This document shows positions 42,563 through 51,528 of a DNA stretch of 64,000 bases, piece after piece. Source of the DNA: Psychrobacillus antarcticus. Lineage in GTDB: Bacteria > Bacillota > Bacilli > Bacillales_A > Planococcaceae. The notes beneath the pieces were generated by a model, which had not been told where the DNA came from, ran no database searches, and saw only the letters and a list, made by a program, of their open reading frames with translations. The number at the start of each line of letters is the position of its first letter. The first letter of the stretch is position 1. The stretch lies in the NCBI RefSeq assembly GCF_029533155.1, contig NZ_JAIZDB010000005.1, positions 1 through 64,000 on the forward strand, written 5' to 3'. A program made the translations under genes and the position numbers.

Positions 42563-44720
42563 ATACTATTACTGCAATTTTCACGGTTACTTTGAACAGA
42601 TCTCCGTCTACTTCCATTCGTAAGCTACCTCCGTGTAAATCCACTATGGATTGTGCGATGGCAAGGCCTAGTCCGGAACCTTCTGTATGACGAGATGTGT
42701 CTGTTCGTTTGAATCGCTCAGCTAATTCATTCACATCGTTGCCTAACTCATACTTCGCTATATTTTTGATGACGAAAACGGCTTCTCCGTTGATTTGATC
42801 CAAATTGATATATACTCGAGTATTCGGTAGGGCATACTTCAGTGTATTGATGATGAGGTTATCCAGGACTCTCCACCACTTTTGTCCATCTACAAATGAC
42901 ATGATTGGTTTTGTACCAATGGCTACACGATAATCTAATCCTGATTTATCAATGTCTTCCTGATGCTCAGCGATTGCTTGCTGCAGTAGTTGGGTTAAAT
43001 CCACTTTTCGTTTATCTAATTCGATATTTCCTGTCGCCATTTTAGAAACTTCAAACAAGTCTTCAATTAGCGTTTTCAAACGCATCGACTTTTTATCCAA
43101 AATCGCAATATAGGATGATCGCTCTTCATCCGTAATGCTTGGATTTTTTAACAAATCGGTATACGTAATGATGGATGTTAAAGGTGTACGCAGATCATGA
43201 CTAACGTTTGTGATAAGCTCTGTTTTCAAGCGTTCACTTTTTGCTTGCTCAGAGTGCGATGATTTAATCCGATCACGAAGTCCGTTTAAGCTAGCCGCAT
43301 GCTCAGCAATTGGCGACTTCCCTCTCACTTCGATTTCATTGCCAATAACGCCTCTTGCCATTTCTTCGGTTTTCATAATAATCCGGTTCAAGTATGACAT
43401 TCTAGACAATAAAAACACGAGTACTGGTATACCGATTAAAACCGTTGCTGGAATCCATACGATTAGCGCAATTGGTTGAATTAATGTCAGCAACGTGCCA
43501 AATCCCCAAAAGAAAATGACTATAAGCATGATCAATGTTTGTACCCCAATAGTGCGTTTCAAGAAAAAGCCTTCTAATGATTTAATCCAACTATAAACTA
43601 GACTACCTTTCCAGTCGATTGTCCCAAGGCCCGTACGCAACCATTTCCATTGATACAGCGTTAATGCTGTAAAAATAACTGCAAAAATAAACGTATATAC
43701 TTGCATGTCATAGTCACTATATATGACAAACCCTACCAAAAACCTCGTGGTAGTAACAACCAATAAAATACTAAGAAGAAATGATACTAATTTCACATCA
43801 ATTGGCAACTTACGAAACTTTTCTTCCCAACTCCCATGTCGAAAAGTTTCGCTATTTTTTCTCCACAATAAAGTAAATGCTATCGCTGCTAAAATTCCCA
43901 CTACGAGTATTCCATAAAACTTGCGTTGGCTTGTTATAAAGTATTTATATTCATTAGCTCTATGCCCGCTTAAAATACTAGATTCCGGAATAGCAATGGT
44001 CCCTTCAAATCGTGCAAATGGGTTTCCCATTATATCAGTGACTAACGAGCTATTATCTACATTCTGATAGACAGTACGTTCTTTTAAGTAACCATATCTA
44101 CCGGAGTACTCTTTTTTGAATACGTTTTTCGAACTCGTTTCTCCGTTTGAATAATGCTCTTTTGTTTCGACATTCACTAAGTCATATACAAAGTCCTCTT
44201 TTTGACTTAATAGATCATTTTTTGCATGTTCAATAGATTTGTAATAAGCATCGACCTGTGCTTCTTTTTCTGCGCGAATCTTTTTTTCTACGTAGCTATC
44301 ATCTGAGAAGTTTTTCGTAATATCTTCTATCTTTTTATCACGTTCTGCAATTGATACTTGTTCTGTTACCGTAGCTGTTTCTGTTGTAGTCTCACCTGTT
44401 TCTGATGTAGCTGTATTTCCTTCATATTGATTTCTGATCGAAACTAATTGGCTTTGGAGGTCTCCGTAACGATATCGGTATTCCTCTATTTCCTCTAGCG
44501 TTACCGTAATTTTTTTCTTTACCTCTTCTTTATCTGGTACTGCTAAAACTACTGGTACGATAGACGTTTCAAATTCAGCAAGCTGCCAACTAAAATCATC
44601 ACTATCGAAATAGTTTGTACCAATAAATTTTCTACCTTGGTCTGTTAGTGTAAATAGTGAACATACTGTGAGTACTACCAATACACTTAGTAAGATATTT
44701 CTTCCTATTGAATGCTTCAC
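42561..44720 (-). CDS. Sensor histidine kinase, large extracytoplasmic and polytopic sensor
   Basis: The product is 719 aa from a GTG (44720) eight bases after AAGGGGGAG. A first helix (about 5-25) and a long external domain (about 30-270) with Glu/Lys-rich and Thr-rich stretches precede about five more helices (270-440). HAMP, then HisKA with NVSHDLRTPLTSIITYTD (His about 510), and HATPase_c with GSGLGLAIAQSIVDLHGG complete it. The ligand is unknown. The GTG overlaps the stop of a 47-codon ORF that separates it from its regulator. Confidence 0.88.
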   Translation of the reverse strand: MKHSIGRNILLSVLVVLTVCSLFTLTDQGRKFIGTNYFDSDDFSWQLAEFETSIVPVVLAVPDKEEVKKKITVTLEEIEEYRYRYGDLQSQLVSIRNQYEGNTATSETGETTTETATVTEQVSIAERDKKIEDITKNFSDDSYVEKKIRAEKEAQVDAYYKSIEHAKNDLLSQKEDFVYDLVNVETKEHYSNGETSSKNVFKKEYSGRYGYLKERTVYQNVDNSSLVTDIMGNPFARFEGTIAIPESSILSGHRANEYKYFITSQRKFYGILVVGILAAIAFTLLWRKNSETFRHGSWEEKFRKLPIDVKLVSFLLSILLVVTTTRFLVGFVIYSDYDMQVYTFIFAVIFTALTLYQWKWLRTGLGTIDWKGSLVYSWIKSLEGFFLKRTIGVQTLIMLIVIFFWGFGTLLTLIQPIALIVWIPATVLIGIPVLVFLLSRMSYLNRIIMKTEEMARGVIGNEIEVRGKSPIAEHAASLNGLRDRIKSSHSEQAKSERLKTELITNVSHDLRTPLTSIITYTDLLKNPSITDEERSSYIAILDKKSMRLKTLIEDLFEVSKMATGNIELDKRKVDLTQLLQQAIAEHQEDIDKSGLDYRVAIGTKPIMSFVDGQKWWRVLDNLIINTLKYALPNTRVYINLDQINGEAVFVIKNIAKYELGNDVNELAERFKRTDTSRHTEGSGLGLAIAQSIVDLHGGSLRMEVDGDLFKVTVKIAVIV

Positions 44721-44860
44721 CCAGCTACTCCCCCTTTCATATTTCGGATGATTTCTGCAAAATTCTCTCTGATTTCTACTAAAGGTACTAAGTTGGTTAT
44801 ACAATAAAACAAACATAGTGTTCCACAGACAATTGCTACTATGGATAAAAGAAAACTCAT
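44717..44860 (-). CDS. 47-aa membrane miniprotein between response regulator and kinase
   Basis: An open frame of 47 codons begins at the ATG at 44860, one base after the regulator's TAA, and ends in a TGA that overlaps the kinase GTG. It reads MSFLLSIVAIVCGTLCLFYC, then ITNLVPLVEIRENFAEIIRN and MKGGVAG. It has one membrane helix and a short amphipathic tail. Its tail coding contains the kinase's ribosome site (AAAGGGGGAG). The fit between two genes with no spare bases argues for a real, translationally coupled gene. Its own ribosome site is weak. It could tune the kinase in the membrane, but that is inference. Confidence 0.6.
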   Translation of the reverse strand: MSFLLSIVAIVCGTLCLFYCITNLVPLVEIRENFAEIIRNMKGGVAG

Positions 44861-44861
44861 T

Positions 44862-45554
44862 TTACTTGTCGATTTTATAGCCAACTCCCCACACCACCTT
44901 TAAATATCTAGGATTTTTAGGATCTGTTTCTATTTTTTCTCGAATTTTTCGGATATGAACGGCTACTATATTTTCCGCGTTATAGGCTGGTTCTTTCCAA
45001 ACTCGTTCGTATATTTCATTGATGGAAAAAACGCGTCCCGCATTAGCCATCAGTAGCTCTGTAATTTTAAATTCAATTGGCGTTAGTTTAACAGACTCCC
45101 CCTCTACAGAAAGGTCCTTCGCCTCTTTATTCAAAATTAGTCCATCGATTTCAATCACTTGCTGCTGCCCTTGATAGTTCCCTAACTTCGTATATCTTCT
45201 CAGCTGTGACTTCACACGTGCGACCAATTCCATCGGATGAAAAGGCTTCGTCACATAATCATCTGCGCCAACAGATAGCCCGTGAATTTTATCGGAGTCC
45301 TCTGCTTTTGCACTTAGCATAATAATCGGGATATTTTTTTGCTCTCTAATTTTAAATGTTGCGGATATTCCATCCATTTTCGGCATCATTATATCTAACA
45401 CGATGACGTGAACTTCGTTTTCTTCTATTAACTGCAATGCTTCTAGCCCATCTGCAGCTTTTAAAACCCGATAGCCTTCATTTTTCAAATAAATTTCGAT
45501 ACCATCTCGAATATCTTGGTCATCATCTGTTACAAGTACTGTAAACTCTGTCAT
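44862..45554 (-). CDS. OmpR-family response regulator
   Basis: The 230-aa protein has a receiver domain with VTDDDQDIR, phospho-Asp in VIVLDIMMPKMDG (about 54) and Lys in VTKPFHP. The winged helix follows (VKLTPIEFKITELLMANAGR, AENIVAVHIRKIREKIETDP and VWGVGYK). It is first in the operon, behind GAGGAGG. It is the partner of the 719-aa kinase downstream. Confidence 0.92.
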   Translation of the reverse strand: MTEFTVLVTDDDQDIRDGIEIYLKNEGYRVLKAADGLEALQLIEENEVHVIVLDIMMPKMDGISATFKIREQKNIPIIMLSAKAEDSDKIHGLSVGADDYVTKPFHPMELVARVKSQLRRYTKLGNYQGQQQVIEIDGLILNKEAKDLSVEGESVKLTPIEFKITELLMANAGRVFSINEIYERVWKEPAYNAENIVAVHIRKIREKIETDPKNPRYLKVVWGVGYKIDK

Positions 45555-45740
45555 TTACTTACCTCCTCGGCCCGCTCGGTGCGGTTTTTATATCCTTATC
45601 GCTCTTATGTTACTTATTGTACCCCTCATTCCTTAACATTCCAGTAGGGAAAATATGAAGAAATTCTTAAGAAAAAGGATTTTGCTAAAATGTAACTTTC
45701 TGCGTGTTGAACTGTCTAATGATGTAAAGGAGTGATTAAG

Positions 45741-46601
45741 TTGAAAAAAGTAATCTGGAGTGCATTTTCCATCTTCATTATTTTAATGCTCGCAAGTTGC
45801 GGAACAAATAATTCAGATACTACTACGGGAAACGATCCAGAACCTCAGGAAGATAAAAATGTCACAACTAAATTAGAAGTTAAAGAGGATGGTAATGCTT
45901 CATTTACGATAAAAAATGAAACAGCAGAAGAAACCACTTTAACGTATCCAAGTGGCCAGGAAATAGAATACCAGCTTTTAGACGAGGAAGATAATATCGT
46001 ATTCACTTATTCTGCTAATAAAGTATTTATCCTGAAAATTTCTGAAAAAGTGCTCCAACCTAACGAAGAAATTGTTATACTTCTTGATTTACAAACAGAA
46101 TTGGTAGGAGTACCTGCTGGTTCTTACAAGCTTGTAGCTTGGTCAACTGCGGAAGAATTGAGTGAGCAGAAACAAGAGGAAGCATATGAATGGATGGGAA
46201 ATGAAATAGCGGGAGAAAGTAATGAAACAATTACTGTCTATAGAGGAGACGCAAATGCGGAATTTGTTGAACCATATGAAGTAACTATTGATCCTACCGA
46301 GGATTTAGTCCCTCAAATATTCGAAGAAATTATGGTGCTTGAGGTAGGGTTAATTGATTATCGTTTGGAGAACAATAACACGGAGCTCTTCTTGAATATG
46401 GATAGTGGATTAGATAATGTACAAGGAAGTGCAGGGGAAAATATATTCATTGGGACAATTGTTCGTTCTTATTTTGAAAACTTTCCAGATTTAGAGGAAA
46501 TATATTTTGAAGAAGAAGGTAATTCTCCAGTTGAACTTGCACATATAGTGGTGACGGACCCATTCACGCGAGATAAGGTCTACACTAATCCTAATAACTA
46601 A
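45741..46601 (+). CDS. Lipoprotein with BsuPI-type domain
   Basis: The start is probably the TTG at 45741, seven bases after AAAGGAG; a GTG at 45732 lies inside that site. The signal peptide ends in a lipobox (LMLASCG). Residues about 45-150 form an immunoglobulin-like BsuPI domain, the fold of an intracellular proteinase inhibitor: TKLEVKEDGNASFTIKNETA, SGQEIEYQLLDEEDNIVF and QPNEEIVILLDL with GVPAGSYKL. The last 100 residues are acidic and include FIGTIVRSYFENFPDLEEIY, which recalls a GerMN-like fold, but weakly. It should sit outside, bound to the membrane. Confidence 0.78.
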   Translation: MKKVIWSAFSIFIILMLASCGTNNSDTTTGNDPEPQEDKNVTTKLEVKEDGNASFTIKNETAEETTLTYPSGQEIEYQLLDEEDNIVFTYSANKVFILKISEKVLQPNEEIVILLDLQTELVGVPAGSYKLVAWSTAEELSEQKQEEAYEWMGNEIAGESNETITVYRGDANAEFVEPYEVTIDPTEDLVPQIFEEIMVLEVGLIDYRLENNNTELFLNMDSGLDNVQGSAGENIFIGTIVRSYFENFPDLEEIYFEEEGNSPVELAHIVVTDPFTRDKVYTNPNN

Positions 46602-46688
46602 AAAAGTGCTATTCTAACCATAGTCTGCAAGTTGTTATACATGTACACTTGTTAGAAGTAGTAAAATTTTAAACAAGGTGGACTGCAG

Positions 46689-47036
46689 ATGACAAATCAC
46701 GAAGAAACAAATTTACCTCCAAAGACTTGTTCCGTTGAAAGATTAGTAACAATGGAATCAGATGTTGTTTTAGTATTACAAGGAAAAAAAACTGCTACAC
46801 GACGTAATGGTCGCTATGCAGATGTAGGCGAAATGATGGAGCTCCAAGGACATTCCTTCGTTGTAGACCGAGTATATGTTCAAACACTTGGTGATTTGAC
46901 AGATGCACATGCAAAACAAGAAGGCTTTGAATCAGTAGAAGATTATAAACAGTCAATTCTGTCTTATCATCCTGGTATGCCCTGGTTACCTCATATGACT
47001 GTATGGGTTCATGAATTTAGTCCTGTAAAAGGGTAA
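46689..47036 (+). CDS. ASCH-domain protein
   Basis: The 115-aa small protein has LQGKKTATRRNGRYADVGEM (about 34-53) and VWVHEFSPV near the end, which match the PUA-like ASCH fold. These proteins may bind RNA or modified nucleosides. The G-K-K-T-A-T-R-R word is the usual conserved loop. AGGTGG lies ahead of the ATG. Single gene with its own terminator. Confidence 0.75.
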   Translation: MTNHEETNLPPKTCSVERLVTMESDVVLVLQGKKTATRRNGRYADVGEMMELQGHSFVVDRVYVQTLGDLTDAHAKQEGFESVEDYKQSILSYHPGMPWLPHMTVWVHEFSPVKG

Positions 47037-47042
47037 GAATTA

Positions 47043-47075
47043 CTTCTCTGTGTTTAACACAGAGAAGCTTTTTTA
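47043..47075 (+). terminator. Terminator of the ASCH gene
   Basis: CTTCTCTGTGTT and AACACAGAGAAG form a perfect 12-bp stem with a minimal loop, then CTTTTTT. Confidence 0.85.
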
Positions 47076-47084
47076 TTAGAAGGA

Positions 47085-47218
47085 CCTGTAATACTGAGTA
47101 AAACTACAACCGTATTATATGGAGATATATGAAAGCCTCGCATATGTAATTCTCGGCAAATGCTACCTCCAGACCGACCCAATCCAATGACAGCAAATTG
47201 CTTATCCTATTTTGTCAT
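47085..47218 (-). pseudogene. KtrA/TrkA (RCK domain) 5' fragment with early stop
   Basis: Minus-strand translation from 47218 reads MTK, a stop, then DKQFAVIGLGRSGGSICREL followed by HMRGF, the start of the NAD-binding domain of KtrA-type potassium-channel regulators. It then changes to unrelated sequence. The stop at codon 4 and the truncation make it dead. Confidence 0.72.
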
Positions 47219-47268
47219 TTCATCCACACCTCTCTCTACTTATCCAGTAAATACTTGTGAGGAAAAAA

Positions 47269-48147
47269 TTATTTCTTAAAGTGATAAGGAACTGTAGTCA
47301 CCACTACATCTCTACGGTAAAGTAAGATGGCCCTGATTAATAAACTCGATTGGTTGTGAAGAATATTATGCCACCCCTTTTTAGGAATAAATTGAGGAAT
47401 CAAGACAGTTACACGATAGTCTGATTCATTCGCTTTATACTCCACAGAACTGATGAATTTTGCTAAAGGTTGAATAATACTTCTATATTGGGAATGTAAT
47501 ATTACCAGTCGAATGTTGGGCTGCCATTTATTCCACTTTTCTTCAAAAATACGTTCATCTTTTCTCTCGAAAGTCACATGTACTGCAATAATTTGAGCCG
47601 GATTAAGTGATTTTGCGTAGTTTAATGAGTTTTCTACTACATTTGTAATACCTGCTACTGGAACAATAATAACATTCCCTTTAATTGTTAATGCAGGTTC
47701 AGAGGTAGATATGCTTAATTGTTCACCTACGGCAACATAGTGTTTTTTAATTTTATGAAAACCCAAAATAAGTAAAGGTAAAAAAATTAGTACCATCCAA
47801 ACCTTCCCAAACTTTGTAATAAAGAATATCATCATTACTGCAAAACTGATGAAAGCCCCAACAAAATTAGTTAATAATTTGATGACCCACCCCTTCGGCT
47901 TTTCTCTCATCCATTTAACCAACATACCAGTCTGAGATAAGGTAAATGGTATAAATACCCCGACAGCATATAGAGGGATAAGTTGTTCGGTTTGCCCTTG
48001 AAATACAATAATGAGAAGAATGGAAGTAATCCCTAAAGTAATGATTCCATTAGAATAACCTAATCTATCTCCTCTCATTTTAAACATACTAGGAATATAT
48101 TTGTCGTTAGAAAGACTAAATGCTAAAAGTGGGAATGCTGAATATCC
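47269..48147 (-). pseudogene. kimA: KimA potassium importer, C-terminal half (5' part lost)
   Basis: The frame reads GYSAFPLLAFSLSNDKYIPS, MRGDRLGYSNGIITLG, PLYAVGVFIPFTLSQTGMLV, KNHYTAVGEQL-like KKHYVAVGEQLSIS and ends VVTTVPYHFKK. It corresponds to about the last 290 residues of B. subtilis KimA (YdaO, about 607 aa), including the last helices and the cytoplasmic USP-like domain. The N-terminal half is missing and its last retained neighbour is inverted at 48148-48242. The protein cannot transport potassium as it stands. The usual c-di-AMP riboswitch is not seen. Confidence 0.82.
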
Positions 48148-48845
48148 CTTCACAGATGGCTTCTGAGATTTTCGGACGTAACTATATGTATTATTTTATA
48201 CAGGGAACGACCGCTATGATTCTTGTACTCGCAGCAAACACGGTTCCGAAAGAGGCTTCTATTGCTATAGCAGCCGGGGATCAGTATATATATTATCAAG
48301 CAAGGGGACATGATCTTCATATAAAAAAGGGACAAAAAATACAACCTAATAGTATTGCTGATCTAGTTTTACAAAACGGATGTAGAACAGAAGCTGTTCT
48401 GATGGACACATTATTTCAAGTACCTTATTACGGAATTGGTTATCCTATAGAGATTAATGGTGAGAAAGCTGCACTAGTTGTTATACTCCCCCCTCATCAT
48501 GCAGTACCAATTACATCTCCATATAAGTTTTTGACTGGGAAGCAAGAGGATGAGTGGAAACCTATTCCAATCGAAAAAGTGTCTCATATAGAAAGTCTTC
48601 AAAAAAAGACCTGGTTCTATGCTAATAAGGAACCGTATAAAACAAGTATCCCCTTGAAGGATTTACAACTACGACTACCAGATAACTTTATACGTATCCA
48701 TCGCTCTTATATTATAAATATTTCGTATATCGACCGGATTGTACGCGATTTTTCTTCTAATTTATTAGTACAGTTACTGGACGGCACTGAGTTACCTGTA
48801 AGTCAGTCTTATATTACGGATGTTCGTAGTGCTTTGGGTTTTTAA
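48120..48845 (+). CDS. LytTR-type DNA-binding regulator, N-terminus replaced by inverted kimA sequence
   Basis: The 241-aa frame has two unlike parts. Residues 11-41 (SQMASEIFGRNYMYYFIQGT and TAMILVLAANT) are the KimA stretch that should directly precede the GYSAFP of the minus-strand relic. From about residue 44 (PKEASIAIAAGDQYIYYQ) it is a regulator with a small sensory domain and a C-terminal LytTR domain (about 140-241: SHIESLQKKTWFY, FIRIHRSYIINISYIDRI and LLDGTELPVSQSY). The native start of the regulator is lost or lies within the fused part; the ATG at 48120 has no clear ribosome site. Expression is doubtful. Confidence 0.7.
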   Translation: MLKVGMLNIPSQMASEIFGRNYMYYFIQGTTAMILVLAANTVPKEASIAIAAGDQYIYYQARGHDLHIKKGQKIQPNSIADLVLQNGCRTEAVLMDTLFQVPYYGIGYPIEINGEKAALVVILPPHHAVPITSPYKFLTGKQEDEWKPIPIEKVSHIESLQKKTWFYANKEPYKTSIPLKDLQLRLPDNFIRIHRSYIINISYIDRIVRDFSSNLLVQLLDGTELPVSQSYITDVRSALGF

Positions 48846-48910
48846 AACACGGAGAATAACCAATTTTTTCTAATTATGCTATAGTTTTAGATAAAGGAGG
48901 AGAGCACTAT

Positions 48911-49069
48911 ATGAGTAATTTAATTGCCCTTATTCCCATACTTATATTCTTGGTTTTTTGGGCCTTTATTATTTGGTTTGTAATATCGCTAGTTAAATCT
49001 AGTAATGAACGCAATGTGCTTTTGAGAGAGATTTCTAGAAAGCTAGACGGTATAAAGAACAAAGATTAG
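48911..49069 (+). CDS. 52-aa membrane miniprotein with phospholamban-like layout
   Basis: A 52-codon frame from the ATG at 48911, behind AAAGGAGGAG, ends at TAG 49069. It reads MSNLIALIPILIFLVFWAFI, then IWFVISLVKSSNERNVLLRE and ISRKLDGIKNKD. One long membrane helix is followed by a charged, helical cytoplasmic tail. A strong terminator starts seven bases after the stop. Site, size and terminator all support a gene. Similar small proteins occur in many Bacillales, but no function is known. Confidence 0.8.
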   Translation: MSNLIALIPILIFLVFWAFIIWFVISLVKSSNERNVLLREISRKLDGIKNKD

Positions 49070-49075
49070 CACTTT

Positions 49076-49110
49076 AGGAGGGCATGACTCAAGTCATGCC
49101 CTCCTTTTTT
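49076..49110 (+). terminator. Terminator of the 52-aa gene
   Basis: AGGAGGGCATGACT and (A)GTCATGCCCTCCT form a stem of about 14 bp around CAA, and six T follow. Confidence 0.9.
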
Positions 49111-49161
49111 GATGTAATTCAGTTATCATTCTCACCTATAGATAGCAATTATTCACATAAG

Positions 49162-49401
49162 CTATCCTTTAACATAGATAACTATTGAGATAAGGAAAAT
49201 TAAGGCTATCACTACCAGACTAATTAAAGATGCAACTTTTGTGTATCGAATTGCACCTTCCGATAATTCAGGCTCTTCCTTGTACATCCAACGTTTTCCG
49301 AACAACAAACTTTCTTCGGGATAGAAATAACTCCAAATCAGTACTGCGTTTAACGGTATAAATAGTAGAAAATAAAAGATTATTTCAACGATGGTAGTCA
49401 C
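49162..49401 (-). CDS. Small two-helix membrane protein, unknown
   Basis: The 79-aa protein has helices at about 3-24 and 55-77 separated by a polar loop (YPEESLLFGKRWMYKEEPELSE). It looks like a short uncharacterised Bacillales family but I cannot name it. It stands alone between the miniprotein terminator and the sigma-factor operon. TTGAGGGGTG precedes the ATG. Confidence 0.6.
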   Translation of the reverse strand: MTTIVEIIFYFLLFIPLNAVLIWSYFYPEESLLFGKRWMYKEEPELSEGAIRYTKVASLISLVVIALIFLISIVIYVKG

Positions 49402-49594
49402 CCCTCAAGATTAATTTGCACCCTATACGTTTTTCTTTTACTACCCCTTTATAAATAACTAAACCAACCAAAAGCATATGGCAGCAGATTTAAACTTTTG
49501 TGATACTAATATGACTGCAAAAACTACGCTACTATTTTTACGGAAGTATTTTCAAAAGGTTTCAATCTAATAATTATTATGGAAGTAATTTCAC

Positions 49595-50923
49595 CTACTT
49601 TAATCCGGGAATAGGAAGTATCCCTTCCTCTACATGGCTTTCACTCTGTTCCATAATATCCGTATCATACACATGTTTCTTATAAGTGAATGTACCATCT
49701 CTGTTAACTTTAACAGACATAATCTCTTCTCTCAGTGATAGGTCTGTAATAACGGGAGTCACGATATTATCTTTAATGTCTAGCATATATAGCTTCCCAC
49801 CCACTGTTACCATTCCATGTGCATAGCCTATAATGACGAACAATCTCTCATCATCAACCCACTCTACTTTCTTAGGAGTATATTGACTTTCCTTATTGTC
49901 TTTCAATTTAAAAATAGTAAATTTGTCTGTGTTCAAGTTTTCTATAACTAATATTCCTTCTCCTTCTTCCCCTGCCTGTTCGCCTTTTCCTTCAATTGTT
50001 ACTTGCTGGTTGCCACTTGGTGAAGGCTGCCAGGGAGTATGAAAAGAAGGTTTAAAATCTTTTTCAATTTTCACTTCAAAATGAGCAGGGGTTATTAAAT
50101 CTACTTTTTCTCCCGTTAATGTAAATGTAACTAAGTCGGTGGTAATCATCGGTTCGTATTCACCGCTTTCCTTGTTCAAAGAAGCTCCTTCTAATATCAC
50201 TTCACCAAAACCTGGGGCATAGTATCCTCTCATCCGATAATCATCCTTTATGCTTTCGAGTATCAATACATTTGTAAATTCACCATAAGCCGTGGTCACC
50301 TGTCCTGAAGTATTCACAACAGTCCAGTCACCATACTCATCTCCTATTTCCAAAGGAGCTTCTAAAAAAAGCTCTCCTTCGGGAAGTCTGTTCAATTCCT
50401 CACTTGACCATTGCAATCGACCTGATCCATCAGCTACCATCTCTTCATAAACAACCTCAATCTGATTCCCCTTCAAGCGATAAATACGTTCTACACTTCC
50501 ACCATCAGTACTAATAACCTGTTGGACATAATGATCACCTAACCAATATGTTTGAGTAGTGCTCCCACCATTTTCGTAACCACCTAAAAATACAGCTTCT
50601 GCACCATGAGGAGGAAGATATTTTTTTAATTCCTCGAAATAATCTCCTTTTTCTAAGACGATTTCAGTGTCCTCGTCTTCTGTTGGGACGACTAATCCTG
50701 GTTCTGTTAGTTGAACATTTTCATCTGTTAATTTGTAGGGTAATAAATATACGCTAAATGCGAGTAACCCGATAAATGTAACGAATATTCCATAGTACGC
50801 CCATCGTTCCTTATTTACGGTAGGTTTATTAGATTTTTTCAAGTTAACCTGCCGTTGAACCCGATGCACTCGTTCTGATGTATCACCCATTTTGGTGAGC
50901 AGTTGTTTTTTAATTTCATTCAT
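49595..50923 (-). CDS. Membrane protein, probable anti-sigma factor of the adjacent ECF sigma
   Basis: The 442-aa protein has a cytoplasmic N-terminus of about 45 residues, one membrane helix (YYGIFVTFIGLLAFSVYLL, about 43-61) and a long external part rich in beta strands. It overlaps the sigma-factor gene by eight bases, the usual place of an anti-sigma factor. The external part shows no motif I know. It does not carry the DUF4179-type anti-sigma motif in any form I can see. Role inferred from position and topology. Confidence 0.65.
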   Translation of the reverse strand: MNEIKKQLLTKMGDTSERVHRVQRQVNLKKSNKPTVNKERWAYYGIFVTFIGLLAFSVYLLPYKLTDENVQLTEPGLVVPTEDEDTEIVLEKGDYFEELKKYLPPHGAEAVFLGGYENGGSTTQTYWLGDHYVQQVISTDGGSVERIYRLKGNQIEVVYEEMVADGSGRLQWSSEELNRLPEGELFLEAPLEIGDEYGDWTVVNTSGQVTTAYGEFTNVLILESIKDDYRMRGYYAPGFGEVILEGASLNKESGEYEPMITTDLVTFTLTGEKVDLITPAHFEVKIEKDFKPSFHTPWQPSPSGNQQVTIEGKGEQAGEEGEGILVIENLNTDKFTIFKLKDNKESQYTPKKVEWVDDERLFVIIGYAHGMVTVGGKLYMLDIKDNIVTPVITDLSLREEIMSVKVNRDGTFTYKKHVYDTDIMEQSESHVEEGILPIPGLK

Positions 50924-51440
50924 GGATTAGCACCTCCCAATCATCCTCTTTCAAGTGAACCTTTAAAAGTGCTCGCGCTTTTCTGAGCCTTGTCTTGACT
51001 GTATTGTCTGGGATTGACAGTAGTTGAGAAATCTCTAAAACGGATAATTCTTCAAAGTAATAATAGATAGTAACTTCTCGATACTTTACTTGTAGTTGTA
51101 ACACTGCATCTGCAAGTTCTAGTTTTTCATCCTCTTCTATGATTCGATTTCTACTCTTTATGGCAGGATGTATAAAGTTATTCGTTAACACTTGCTTACG
51201 ATATCGCCAACTTTTTAAGTAATCTTTACATTTGTTAATCGTAATTCTTGCTAAATAAGTTTTTAATGAGGACCTCTCCTCAAATTGCTCAGATTTTTGA
51301 TAATAGGTTAAAAAGACATCCTGTACAATATCCTCAGCAGCCGACCAATCTTTTATATATAAATAGGTAAGTTTTAATAAATAATCCGTATGCTCTTGCA
51401 TAACCTGATGAAATTGTTGCCCTGCCATAAAACGATTCAT
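50916..51440 (-). CDS. ECF sigma factor
   Basis: The 174-aa protein has sigma region 2 (YLLKLTYLYIKDWSAAEDIV and QDVFLTYYQKSEQFEERSSL, about 20-60) and region 4 (KYREVTIYYYFEELSVLEIS and QLLSIPDNTVKTRLRKARALL, about 118-160). The class looks like the B. subtilis SigV/SigX/SigM group. AGGGGAG precedes the ATG. An ECF-type promoter lies directly upstream, so it should activate its own gene. Confidence 0.9.
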   Translation of the reverse strand: MNRFMAGQQFHQVMQEHTDYLLKLTYLYIKDWSAAEDIVQDVFLTYYQKSEQFEERSSLKTYLARITINKCKDYLKSWRYRKQVLTNNFIHPAIKSRNRIIEEDEKLELADAVLQLQVKYREVTIYYYFEELSVLEISQLLSIPDNTVKTRLRKARALLKVHLKEDDWEVLIHE

Positions 51441-51471
51441 CTCACTCTCCCCTAACCTTACCTTTAACTAA

Positions 51472-51501
51472 TAGACGATACTCACTGACATCACGTTTTC
51501 A
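51472..51501 (-). promoter_or_regulatory. ECF-type autoregulatory promoter
   Basis: On the minus strand TGAAAAC (51501-51495), a 17-bp spacer and CGTCTA (51477-51472) match the -35 TGAAAC and -10 CGTC of extracytoplasmic-function sigma promoters. It lies 31 bases before the sigma gene start. Confidence 0.72.
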
Positions 51502-51528
51502 AATGTTAAAAACAATTTTTATGTACAA

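Noticed and set aside
47037-48910. c-di-AMP (ydaO-type) riboswitch expected at kimA
   Set aside because: The 5' half of kimA and its leader are missing; no matching motif was found on either strand.
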